Positions 13,285 to 24,800 of a stretch of DNA of 64,000 bases are shown one piece after another. A model generated the notes under the pieces. It did not search any database and was not told the DNA's origin. It was given only the letters and a program-made list of their open reading frames with translations. The DNA lies in NCBI GenBank assembly GCA_036785705.1, contig JAWUZG010000298.1:98174-162173 (forward strand), in the 5' to 3' direction. Within the stretch, counting starts at the first letter, position 1. Each line of letters opens with the position of its first letter. Source of the DNA: Acanthornis magna (taxonomy: Eukaryota; Chordata; Aves; Passeriformes; Acanthizidae). The position numbers were made by a program, and so were the translations under genes.

Positions 13285-14070
13285 CTTGAAGGCCCTTCAA
13301 GGGCTGATTGGTTCTAGTCCTCCAATACTCCAAGGTTCTACCACTTGGAAGAGGGCTATTGAAACCAAGGACTGGATCAGCCATTGCTTTGTCTGGATGA
13401 ACCTTCTAAGGACAGAATCTCTCAGCCTGTTTGATGACCTATTCCAGTGCTGCTAGGGAAATTTTTTTCCAGCTGTCCAACTTCAATCTCTAAAACAGCT
13501 TTGTGTGGTTGTTTTCCTTTTTATGCTGTCTGACACTACCAAGAGGAGTTTGCCAGTGGTGTCCAAGGAACTGCCCTTCCAATAGTTGTAAGCAGATATT
13601 AAACACCTCTGTGGTTTCTTCTTTACCAAACTTACCAGGCCCAGCTCCTTCAGCATCTCTACGCAGGATATGGACCTTTGTCGAACCTTTTCTATTTTCT
13701 CTGCATCCCTCTTGAACTGAAGGTCTCCCCAGGCTGTCTGAGCACCAGCCTCCCCTATTCTGCTGCCACGCTCCTCCAGATGCAGTTCAGCGTGCAATTT
13801 ATTTTGCTCACAGTGAGGGCTCACTTCTGCAGTGTGGTGTCCACTGAAACATCACAGGCATGTTCTTAGGGCTGCTGCTTGGTAAGGTTTCAGTCAATGC
13901 ATGGGGTTATTCCGCTCTCGTTGCAGAATTCTGTGGTTTTCCCTATTGAAGGTTGTGACATGTCTGTTGGTTAGCTCCCAAATTTACTGAAGTCTTTTGG
14001 ACAGGCTCTGGCCCTTATCCTGTCAGCAACTCTGCCTAGCTCAGAGCTGCCTGAAAGTTTGCTGAGCGTG
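13285..14070 (-). mobile_element. degraded CR1 LINE, 3' portion
   Basis: Read on the minus strand, this segment follows the 3' half of avian CR1. Familiar blocks in order on the plus strand are the complement of the 3' UTR (around 13285-13450, with CTGTTCCAGTG-like text near 13440), the Leu/Pro-rich segment with CCCAGCTCC, the CATCCCTCTTG-like segment, and the block TTTGCTGAGCGTG at 14058-14070. That last block corresponds to the CR1 'AACTTGCTGAGGGTG' region of ORF2. Numerous indels and stops make it inactive and old. It is 5'-truncated, as is typical of CR1, and I do not see intact terminal 8-mers. Confidence 0.75.
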
Positions 14071-14722
14071 TTAACTTCCTCTTTGAGTGGAGCTTAGCCT
14101 ATAAAAGCCTACTGATAAAGTCCATCCTGTTATTTTTATTTTGATAGCCTCCTAAGATACTTAGTAGTGCTTTTAGGAAAAAACCCTCCATTTGTATGTA
14201 AATGTAATATATGTATAGATGTATATACTCCTACTCTTCTAAAGAAAAGGAAAGACTCAGTAGTGAAGCAGAAATTGGTGTTTTATTCTTAATGCAGAGA
14301 TGATGTAGATATATTTAGGTTGATGTATGAAATTCTGTAATACTTTTCTTCTGAATACACAATTTTCTGCCCTCTTTATTTCACTGACTAGCATGAACAC
14401 TCTACTATCTATAGTTTTGGATACAATTTATTGCGCTTTTGAACAAGAAGTGTTTGGTTTGTGAGAAAGCAGTGTGATGTGTGTTAAGAAAGTATTTTCA
14501 TGTTAGATTCCAAGTCTCTTCTATGGGGAGAAATCATCATAATTGGTCTTCCAACATCTCCATTAGACATCTTAAATAGTTTCCACATACTTGTGAAAGT
14601 TTCAATTACTTCACGTACTATTTGACAATTTTAGTCCAAGTAAGGGACGCTGGCTGAATTTCTGTACCATGAGAAAAATATGGTCTAGAAGGATTTCTTA
14701 CTGAGAAAAAGGAATGCATCTT
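14071..14722. other. noncoding unique DNA
   Basis: Short AT-rich interval between the degraded CR1 and the duplicated T15 segment. No gene or repeat seen. Confidence 0.6.
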
Positions 14723-14798
14723 TGATTTTTTTTTTTTTTTAAGGTACTGTATATCTTGCATGATTTTTTTTTTTTTTTAAGATACTGTATATCTTGGA
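14723..14798 (+). repeat. 38-bp tandem duplication containing T15
   Basis: Two adjacent 38-base units (14723-14760 and 14761-14798) each consist of TGA, 15 T, AA, then a GTACTGTATATCTTG-like tail. They differ at only two positions. The T runs have the same length in both units, which indicates a recent event, since homopolymers diverge quickly. Confidence 0.9.
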
Positions 14799-16980
14799 TG
14801 CCAGCCCCAAGCCAGACTCTTCATATCTGCAAATTTTAATTTAAGTCAGGGAAGAAAACTCTGGCAAAACATGAAAAGTTTCTTTAATATAATTTACTTT
14901 TTGTTTTGATGTGGTTTTTTGTTGTTTAGTTCTCATTATTTGAAGCCATTAACTAAATGACCATGTGGCTCCAGCTCTCAGTTTATGAGCTAGATGATGG
15001 ATGCTGCAATTACTCTGAAATAAAGTGTTATTTTTTATAAGTTAAGAACTGGTTGTTTGTAAGTGAAAAAATGATTGCTGAGCATTAGGAGCATGTAAAT
15101 GGAACTGGAGGGAAGAGGAAGATCTACAGAAATTCAGAGGAGGACTTTTGAGGCTTTCTGAAAGAGCTTGTGGAAATGAGCCCAGTGACAGTCCCATGCT
15201 CATTTCCTCCAGTGATCACTGGATCTACTTGGACATTTAAGGCAGCTTTTAGTCTTGTGTGAAAGACATGATTTGATTCCGGTTATTGTCTCAGTCCAGT
15301 AAACTTAGCTGAAGGAAAGCTTCTATGCAGGGGTGGATTTGGTGGTGTAAATCTACTTTTAGTTCAGTTAAAGACCATGGTCTTCCCTTAACCTCATCAG
15401 AAGAATGAACAAATCTAGTTCACTTCCCCCTCAAATTTCTCTAGATTTCTTCTTGTGTTCAATGTGCAAACTGACATGAATACAGACTAATCAAGGAAAG
15501 CATTTTTAACAGACTCTCCAAGAAATACAGCATTCTGCGTAAGCACTTGTTTGCTGCCAATAGATCAAGACACAATAATGTAGACCACATACAAGGCTCT
15601 AGAATAATCTTAAAGAACATGAAGAAAATTACAACCCAGGTTGCCTCACAAAAGTACAAGTTCATGACTAGTCCTACAGGACCATGTTAGACATTGAATT
15701 ATAATTTGTACCTACATAATTTGAATACTCAGTGTGGTTGCTGTCCAGTACTTAATTAATTTTGTTTGTGTGGTTTTTTAAAAGAAAAACCCAGCGTGAG
15801 AATTTTATTATGGAGGATGACTTCAAGTTGAATGAAATGGCAGTAATTATCCTTGAGAGAAACTGGTTTCATTGTACATGGCAAACTTGTGAAACCCAAA
15901 GGACATACTCTGCCTTGCCTGGCTCCTGAAATCAGCAGAATTGTGTTAGTTCAGATTGCAGATTGTTGTGGGGTTTTTCTACAGAAGATGTAACCTCCCA
16001 CCTTACTTTTGAGAAGGAAGTAGAATGGAGCATTATTTGTTCAAGAAAGCAGCATTCAGTTTAAACAATTTCTTGCAGAGATACCTTTGCCTACAGCTCC
16101 TTAGAGCTACATAAATCCACTGAGGAAAACAATAACAAGTGGCAAATGGGCTCTGATGATAACAGGTTCATAACAGCAAAATTTCAAAGGAAGAGCAGGG
16201 GAGCAAGCAGGAGGAGCAGTAATAACAGGAAGATGTTTGCTCTGTTAACTTTTGCATGGGCAAGAGATAGACTCAGGCCTCCTTCACGTGAAAGTGTGTG
16301 GTCACAGCTGCTGCCTTGAGTGCTAAGGTGAAAATACAGGTGGCATCCCTTGGCATGTGCAGGCAGCTAAAGGTACTCCTGACCATGAAGGGAGCACAGA
16401 GGCTGCTGGCTGCTTGCTGGCAGGCCATGATGGGCTGTTTGTTTTCATACTCACAGTCTTGGGACACTGCTGCCACTGTCACAGCAGTTTCTTTTCATTT
16501 TAGGCTGCTGAAAGGGCTTACTTTGTGGATTTGCTGGTTAGATTGATATCCTAAAATTGAAACCATAAATAGTTATGTCACGTTAATATTTGGTTTGGTA
16601 ATTTCTGTTTTGCTTTATACACTTCTAATTCAGCACAGGAATACTGCATTCAGCTAAAGGTTTGTTGATTCCCTAAGAGCCCAAAAATTAAAAACAAACT
16701 AGCTTCTTTTGAATATTGCTCTCTTGTGTTCTGAATTACTATTTGCAATCACTACCTACTTATGGTAAGCCTCTGAAAATAGATGCATATAATAGAAGTC
16801 ATGTTTTTTAAGGAAAAAGCAGATCAGTGATCCCTGTTACAGACTGTCCACAAAATATCAGGAACTAGTTTTGCTTCATATTGCTGTAAGTGGAGCAAGG
16901 CCTTGGCCTTAAAAAGAGATCAAATTGATACCTCATTGAAAATACTGAGATGCCTTAAACCATTTATTTTGGATAAATCA
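14799..16980. other. noncoding unique DNA
   Basis: No supported gene. Overlapping plus and minus ORFs around 16273-16546 (82 and 69 codons) mirror one another and show no domain. Confidence 0.6.
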
Positions 16981-18345
16981 CACAGAATCACAGAATATGC
17001 TGAGTTGGAAGGAATTCACGAGGATCATTGAGTCCAGCTCCTGGCTCTGCGCAGGAGACCCCAAGAGTCACCCCATGTGCCTGAAAGCATTGTCCAAATG
17101 CTTCTTGAACTCCGTTGGCCTTGTTGCTGTGACAGCTTCCCTGGGGAGCTGTTGCAGTGCCCAACCACCCTCTGGTGAAGATCCTTTCCCTGAAATTAAA
17201 CTTAAACCTCCCCTGACACAACTTCAGGGCATTCCCTCAGGTCCTGTCACTGTCACCACAGAGAAGAGATCAGTGCCTGCCCCTCCTCTTCCCCTCAGGA
17301 GGAAGCTGTAACTGCAGTGAGGTCTCCCCTCGGTCTCCTCCAGGCCGAACAGAGCAAGGCCTCAGCCACTCTGCACACAACTTCCTCTCTAGGCCCTTCA
17401 CTATCTTCGTGGCCCTTCTTTGGGATGCTCTCTAATAACTTAATATCTTTTATCTCATTCCCCAGTCTGTCCATACCTCCAGGACTTCCCCATCCCAGGT
17501 GCAGAATCTGGCACCTGGATTTCCTTTGTTGAACTCTGTACGGTTGGTGACTGCCCAGTCCTCACCACTGTCGAGGCCTCTCTGCAGGGCCTCTCTCAGC
17601 TCCTCCCAGCTTTGTATCATCTGTGAACTTGCTCTGTATCCCTTCCAGTCCTGCATCCAAGTCATTTATGAAGATGCTGATGAGCACAGGGTCTGATGGA
17701 CACTAGTGCCAGGTCCCTGTCTGGTGTCACCCCATTCTCTGTAACCTTTTGCACCCGACCCATGAGCCAGTTGCTCACCCATCTCATGGTGTGTTTATCC
17801 AGCTGTGTGCTGGACATTTTGTCCAGAAGGATCCTCTGAGAAACGGTATCCAAAGCTTTACTGAAATACAGAAAGGTTACATCAGCTGGCTTCCCCTGAT
17901 CAACTCAGTGGGTTACTTTGTCATAGAAGCAAATCAGGTTTGATAAGCACGACTTTCCTCTCATGAAGCCGTGCTGGCTGTAACCAATGACTGTGTTGTC
18001 TTTCAGGTGTTTTTCAACACCTTCCAAAATAATCTCCATAACTTTGCGTGGCACTGAAGTGAGACTGACAGATCTGTAGCTTCCAGGGTCCTCCTTTCTC
18101 TTCTTGAAAACTGGGGCATTTGCCAGCTTCCAGTCAGCTGGACCACTCCAGATTCCCGAGACCACTCAAAAATTATTGAGAGAGGTTTTGTGATGATATC
18201 AACTCTTGAGCTATCTAGCTCTTTGAGGATTCTTGGATGAATCCCATCAGGTTGAATAGATTTGTAGGGATCCAGCTGGAGCAGTAGAAAATTTGTCTGC
18301 TGGAGAACTTTGTCAATGGCAATAGCCCTAAAGCCATCTTGACCT
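16981..18345 (-). mobile_element. CR1 LINE copy with broken ORF2 (reverse transcriptase fragments)
   Basis: The 3' end lies at 16981, where the plus strand reads CACAGAATCACAGAATA. This is the complement of the ATTCTGTG-type terminal 8-mers that define CR1. The 3' UTR runs to about 17400. Upstream on the minus strand are fragments of ORF2. Around 18130-17905 comes DWKLAN, then YRSVSLTSVPRKVME, then SQHGFMRGKSCLSNLI. Around 17850-17740 come DTVSQRILLDKMSSTQLDKH and WVSNWLMGR, and around 17610-17520 comes EALQRGLDSGEDWAVTN. A LDPYKS..PDGIHPR-like stretch lies near 18270-18220. Stops and frameshifts separate the pieces, and the (F/Y)ADD catalytic motif is not preserved where it should be (about 17640). 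The copy is 5'-truncated and lacks the endonuclease. CR1 normally makes no target-site duplication, and none is seen. Confidence 0.93.
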
Positions 18346-18576
18346 CATGGAAAAAAATCTTGCTGCCCTTCTTCCATCAGAATCACTTTGACCTCATTAA
18401 TATTTTTACTTTGGCAGTCACAGCATGGTGGGGTTGTAACCCAACTTAGAGATGTTAGCTGCTGGACCTCAGAGGGAAATCCCTGATCCTCTGAGCCTTC
18501 TAGATTTGCTAGGAAAACTCCTTCTGGATAAATGTCTGTGTCATAGGGATTACAGAGCAAGTGTCGCTGAGCTTCA

Positions 18577-18858
18577 CTGTGGATTCTGCCAGCATGCATG
18601 CAGCAGGACACCACAGTGATCTTTGTCACAGCTGCAGGGATTCTTGTCACAGCCACAATAGCGATCCTTATGGCATCCAGTGCTTTTGTCACAGTGCTGC
18701 GAAATAATTGCAGCAGCTGCAGCCTCTGCCAGCTCTGTGAAGGCCAAGCCTGTATGTGGACAGGGAACACAAGCTTTGCCTCCTGCTGGTAACCCAGATG
18801 GAGGAAGAGGTCTAAAGTCATCACCTGCTACATTGGTGTGTTGGTACTGAGACCCAGA
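18577..18858 (-). other. 94-codon ATG-less open frame with cysteine-rich 7-residue repeats
   Basis: On the minus strand a frame is open from just after a TGA (18859-18861) to a TGA at 18574-18576. It has no ATG, so it is not a conventional ORF. It begins with a Pro/Gly-rich stretch (DDFRPLPPSGLPAGGKAC), passes a short Ala run, and then contains four consecutive 7-residue units: CDKSTGC, HKDRYCG, CDKNPCS, CDKDHCG. It abuts, but does not match, the CR1 ORF2 next to it. A second minus frame (18824-18345, 159 codons with ATG) overlaps it, and its distal half (for example NPYDTDIYPEGVFLANLEG) also looks protein-like, so a frameshifted old coding sequence is possible. It could be an exon, a retropseudogene, the remnant of another transposon ORF, or a minisatellite open by chance. 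No family is recognised. Confidence 0.3.
18618..18701 (+). repeat. 21-bp tandem repeat, four units
   Basis: Four consecutive 21-base units (18618, 18639, 18660, 18681) share the core CTTGTCACAG. The third unit is the most diverged (CTTATGGCATC). A period of 21 keeps reading frame, so on the minus strand it becomes a 7-residue Cys/Asp/Lys repeat. Confidence 0.8.
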
Positions 18859-18861
18859 TCA

Positions 18862-21800
18862 ACCCCTTGGCATGAGAAAGGACAGCTCTGCCTCCATGGG
18901 CACTGTGAGTCTGACCTGTGAGGAGAGGTTTAGTGACCTAGAGATTCAGAACTTGTTACTAGGGGATATGATAGCAGCATAATGGGCTTGAAGCATGGAA
19001 ACAATGTGTCCTGCTACTTTGCTCCCTCATGTATTTATACTACTGTTCAATCTGAACCTTGCCCTATCTTACCTGTGGCATTACAGGAGCACCTTTGTGC
19101 TTCTTAATATTTCTATAACCTCTGTGCTTCATACTTCCCATCCTCCTTTTGGCTCTGGCTAGGTAAAGGCATATGAAGGGACAGCTATTAGACTTCCTGG
19201 TGTTATACAGGTACATTGTTTTCAAATCTGAATCCTGTTCTTAATTTATTTTAGTCTGAAGAAATCAAATAATGCGATATTGGGTAAAACATATTTATGA
19301 ATGCATGTGCCCAATGTTACGTGCCGTTTACAATTTGCATCTTTCCTGGTCCCACAAGACTGATTATAAAGACCATTAAAAAAGCACTTGATGGTATGTT
19401 AAAATTTTAGGGCTTTAGGTCATGACATAAACTGTAAAAAGTATTACTGAGTACAAAAGGCAGTCCATTTCTAATGTCGTTGGTAGTAATTTCCTTTACT
19501 GACTCTGGTGTACTGTAAAACAAGTTTTACTAACCTCAGAAGTAAATGTCCTTAATGTGTGCCTGCTCTGGATAGTTTATAGGGGTTGTGCAGGTAAGTG
19601 TGTTTGCCTGGCAGTGTCCTGCTTTTACCTGCACTTCTCTCAGTACTGCAATAGTGTGCTGGAAACTGGAATATCAAAAAGTGTCTCTAGAGTATTAGCA
19701 GCTGTTGTGGGGCAGCCCCATTAGCCACAGATTTCACTGCCTGGAAATGAACAATAAAAAGCAATCCTCATGACAATGGTTGCTTCTAACCAGCTCCACC
19801 AGCTTCTTTATCTAACTGGAAAAGATCTTTCTGCTTGATTCTGAGCTAGTATTTCTTTATTTCTTTATCAAGAAAGATTCAAAGTACTTCTATTTCCCCC
19901 TTGAAAGTGATTTAAAAAAAATAAATAGAATATAGCAAGGGGTGTATGTATATTACTGCAATTAGTATGGGGGAGTGAATCCATTTTTTTTCCCTGTATG
20001 TGTTAAAATCTTGATTTTTGGGGAATTCTTCTGATTCTTCTTCCAAAGGATATTTTTAGGCTGAACATCCTCTTTTGCCTTATGTGAGAGGCAGCCAATA
20101 CTGCTGTGTTAGTGTGTGTTCAAACTGCTCTGAATTAATCCTGTGTTTCCTGGCAACAACTTCCCATTTCTTTCCTTATCTTTTTGCAGTGCTATGAGGA
20201 TTTGATCTGAGGCACCATTAGTAGAATAGACATAACGATTGTATCAGTTGATTAGAGGCATCGAATGTAGTTTCTGGACATCAGTTACTGCTCAGTAATG
20301 GAAATAGTTCAAGGAAATACTTCATGAAGCTTACAGCTGACTAAGAAGCTGGAAATCTGTCATTTGGTTTACAGGCACGTAGGCAATTCTTCCATGTCCT
20401 CATTGTAGTGTGAAAGGTCCCGGGTGGAAAGGTAGCTTGTCCTCTGGCTTAGGTTTGCCCCTTCTTTGGTGCAAGTTGCACAACTTCCAAGGTATAGTCA
20501 CCCTTTGGGTCCTCTGTTGGCAATTACATTGTCCCAGGCTCAAACTGGGAATCTCCCTGCTCAGATTACATTTGTCTTCCTTTCCCAGAGATGTGAGCTG
20601 GTTGCTGCTGCCATGACTGAAGGATAATATAGGACGGTAACTGGATCAGGGTGTCGGTGTGGGAAGTTCAGTACATGGTATTTTCTAACTTCTTCACAGC
20701 TGTACTAGGATTTTCCCCCACTTTTGTTGGCTTTTTTTTTAAATGTCACGTGGAGCTGTATTAATTACCAAGGTTTTTTATTATTATTATTTTTAAATTT
20801 GATGATGCTACTTTATTTTATTGCATCTACTTGACTCTTGTCAAAACCACTTATGAATAACAGCAACATAATTTAGTAGAGCATATCAGCTCAGCTGCTC
20901 TATGAAAGCTTTATTTAAAGGGCTTCTCTTTACATGCAGTGAATATTTAATCATTGCCTTTATTTTCTGCTCTCATTTTCAATTCAGTTTTCAATTTAGA
21001 GGTTTTAATTATGTAAAAAAGACAAAGATATGCTCTTTTCTTCTCTCTGTTGAATTTTCCTAACACAGTCTAATTTGAATTGAAAACTGACTTTTACTGT
21101 ATTCAAGTTGGTTTTAGGGTCCTTCCAGAGTTTCAGAATTTCTGTTATATTAAACATTTCTGAATCTAGAAAAGTGCTGGCTCAAACCTTGATGCTGTTA
21201 AATTCAATAGACCTTTTGCCAATAACATTCATAATGCTAGGATTTGCACACTCGGTTTTAGGTAGGTTAGTAAGTTCACAATAATGCAGGATTTTTATTG
21301 CAAATGATGTCATATTAGTACTCGTGATTACTTAAGGCAGACTTTTTTAAGCCATGGTTAATTTATGGATTACTAGCAAATAAAATGACTTGCTGTATCA
21401 ATTTAGGAATTTCAAATTCTGTTAAATGCAGTGTAGGTTTGAAATGTATTTTTAATACCTGTCATCTCCTGTAAGTAATTGGTACAATGTATACATAACA
21501 TTAGTAGTAAAAGGATACTTCAGAATTTTTCTAGTAACTATTTTAAGAGCTGTCTTTTCTCTCTTTTGTTTCATCTAAGGATCAAATTTTAGTTCCAACT
21601 ATGATTTTACTGAAAACTCTGTAAGTTGTTAAATCAGTAATATGTGTGGGTTTGGGGTTATTTTCAGAAGTTAGAAGATTAAGTTCCTCTAGAAGGAGAT
21701 AAAATGTCTAAATTCACCTAACCTTTTGTTCTGCTGTATGCTAGATCCTAACATCATCAGGTTCACAGTGGCCTTTCATTCAGTCATGACCTAGTTCAAT

Positions 21801-24800
21801 GTACAGGTAACAAATCAATAGCCTGAGATAGTAACATTTACTATCTAATTCCTACTACTTCAACAGTGGGATTCCACAGTTATGTCAATTATGTTTTGGA
21901 AATATCACTGAACTTTGCTTATTTGAACCCATTAATGTGCTGAGACAAGGTTGGGTTTGCTTCAATAACATTGCAGAATGCTTTGATGATTTCAATACCT
22001 TTGTCTTACAAAAAAAGAAAAGAAAAGAAAAAAAAATAATTGTTCAAAGAGTTGTATGAAACAGGTGCCATTGTACAGCCTGCAGCACACTCCTTGGTTC
22101 CTGGATTCTTGTTAAGTGCTGCTGTGGTCTGATGGGAGCAGTTCAGTTTCTATCGCACTGCTGCCATTAAGCCCTTGCTCTCAAGAAAGTTTTCTCCCAC
22201 ACATAAGTGTGCAGCCTTGAGTGAATAAAGTCCCAAAGAATTGGGATGGCACCTCTACAGCCCAATTAATTTATTTTTACCTGCTCTGGCAAGGTTGCTC
22301 TAGCAAGGTTTAACATGGTGAATACTACGTCTCATAACTGGGCTGTGTGAAAAGTAACATTCCCATCTGTTTGACTACAGCTTGAACTTTGGAAGATGGA
22401 CAGTGGTCTTGTCACATGTACGCTTTTCTTCTTCCATGGACTCTAGTGTGATTTTGTCTGGCCCTTTGTGTTAATTTATACTACACTACTCTCCCTGTTC
22501 CTGTATGTAGGTGGGAAGCCATGACTTCATGCTACCTTCACATCCAAGGGACTAATGAAACAGAACACTGCTTACTATTTTCCTGGCATAAAGGGAAAGC
22601 CTAGAATGAGCAGAAATCATAATTTAACTTGTATTAAGTTTCTACATGCAATTTTCATCACCTGAAAAAAATTGTCTTCGCAAACTAACTTTTTAATGAG
22701 AAAGCTTCTAGTGTTGCTGGTAGCAATGATTAAGTATCTAACTACCTATAGCACTTCTTGTTAGTTCATTAAAAGACTAGCCTTCCTAATTACATTTGCA
22801 TGTCTCTCCATAATTTGTACAGACCTCAATAATTAAATGGGTGATAATCCGTCAGCAGAATTGCAAAAGACCTTGATCCTTACATACGCAAACCCTCGGG
22901 CAGTATTTACAGTTTTCTAATAGTGTGTTGCCTTTCTTACTTGATTTTTAACTGAATAGAAGACACTGTTGATGATATTAGCTTCACAAATAGTCTGTTG
23001 TGCAATGGATGAAGACACTTTGGGATGGATATAGGCAATCTGTCCCCTTGCTCCCTAGTCATTGCAAAGACAGATCTCATTTCTGGTTTAGTTATTTGAA
23101 ACTGTCTGTGTCTTTATTTCACTGATAAGTCATTTTAAAAGCTGGAGTGAATGTTATTTTTTTACTCTTTGAAGGCCTGATCTCTTTGTGATGCTTGGAT
23201 GGCCAAAAGATGGTGACTTAAACACAAATTAGGTACCTGCAGCACAATTTCTAATGGTGCAGAGATGAAGCTGGGGAATTGGTGCTCACCCTCTGAAGGT
23301 CAGAGCACAGATTGACTTGCATGACTGGAGATACTCAGCACTTATAGTGCTTATATTCATCTGTTTTCTCTTTTATTTGTTCTTCTCTTCAGGCAGCTAA
23401 AAAACTAAGCCATTCTAATTCAATTTCTTCTTAAAAAAATTTTATAATCTGGTCTTCAGCTTTAGTGTAATTTTACCTCTTCTTTCATACTTACGTGAGT
23501 TAAATGCTTTATGTCTCTATTTCATGTGGGAAATGCCTCCAAGGACATCCACTTACATATAGCAATTTTGGTGCATCACCTCCGAATAATTCAGAGAAAA
23601 CTTATCCATCATTAGATTAAATTTTGCACTCTTATCATTGCAGTGCCCACTTTCTGATCATCTGAAAAGCTTTCAGACTCACCCATGAGTTATACAGCCA
23701 TCACTGCCCATTTTCTAGCTGAATCCCTGTGTCTACACATGCTCCTGGCTCACCAGCTCCGCTCTTAGTCTCCCCCCAGAGCAGCACAGGGTGATTATAT
23801 TTCTAACTCATTTGGCTTATCACATTTAAGACTCTACTTGAAGAGCAAGGTCTCCGCTTTACCACTGCATCATTATCTTCTGAAATATTTTTAAAATGTG
23901 CCATTTTAGCCCTATGTTATATGTTCTGTCCTCAGAACAAGGCAGCAAAACTGGAACAGGGAGAAAGGAAAATGCCTGCTGTGTTTCGAGTTAGTGTTCC
24001 TACTGGGACATATCTTTGAGGCAGGGCCATGTGGAGGTAGAGCAAATGGTGCAGGAAGGCACTTTGCTGAGTTGGAATGAAATATCACAAGCTGAAACAG
24101 TAGTTTCTGACCACCTGCCTGGACAAAGTGATTTCATCTGGGCTGCTATTGGAATTGTCCTTGTGTTGTTTGGCAACTCTTTGCAGCATCCTCTTTATAT
24201 TATTTCAGTTTGTGCACATGTTGTGAATAAAGAGAAACTAGGAGAAAATGAGGAGTATCTTCTCTTCCAGAAAAGCTTGTTACCTATGGCAAAATCCTCC
24301 AAATCATTACTCTTTTACAAAGGGGCAGTCATATGCTGTAAATAATGAACAGTAATGATAAAACATCTGAGAAGACTTAGATAAGAACATGTATTGAAAA
24401 AATACAATTATTATGGTCTGAGAGTTTTCACAGTGGGCAAAACCATGTACTTTATAATTTCTACTATTTAATTTTTTAATCGCATTTCTTTCAAAGTTAA
24501 TTTATTCTGATGAAGTGGGATATCTGCTGATTATTTAACATATCCATCTATTTTGTGAGCTTTAGTGTTGCCCTGAGTTTCATGTTAATTATATAGGACC
24601 ATCACTATATTTAAAAACCAGTCTTCATTAAAAAAACTAAATCGTTAATATATCAGCTGTTAGCTGTACTTAACAGAGGTCTTCTGCATCTCTCACAGGC
24701 TTTATGAATTCTTAGGCTGGCAGTCCTTTCTGCTATTTATGTGTACTGAAGCAACCATATAATTTATCTGGTTTGGAGCTCCTTTCTTCCAGCATATTCA

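Noticed and set aside
24016..24345. 109-codon plus-strand ORF with a possible membrane helix
   Set aside because: No convincing acceptor or donor, no promoter and no family resemblance.
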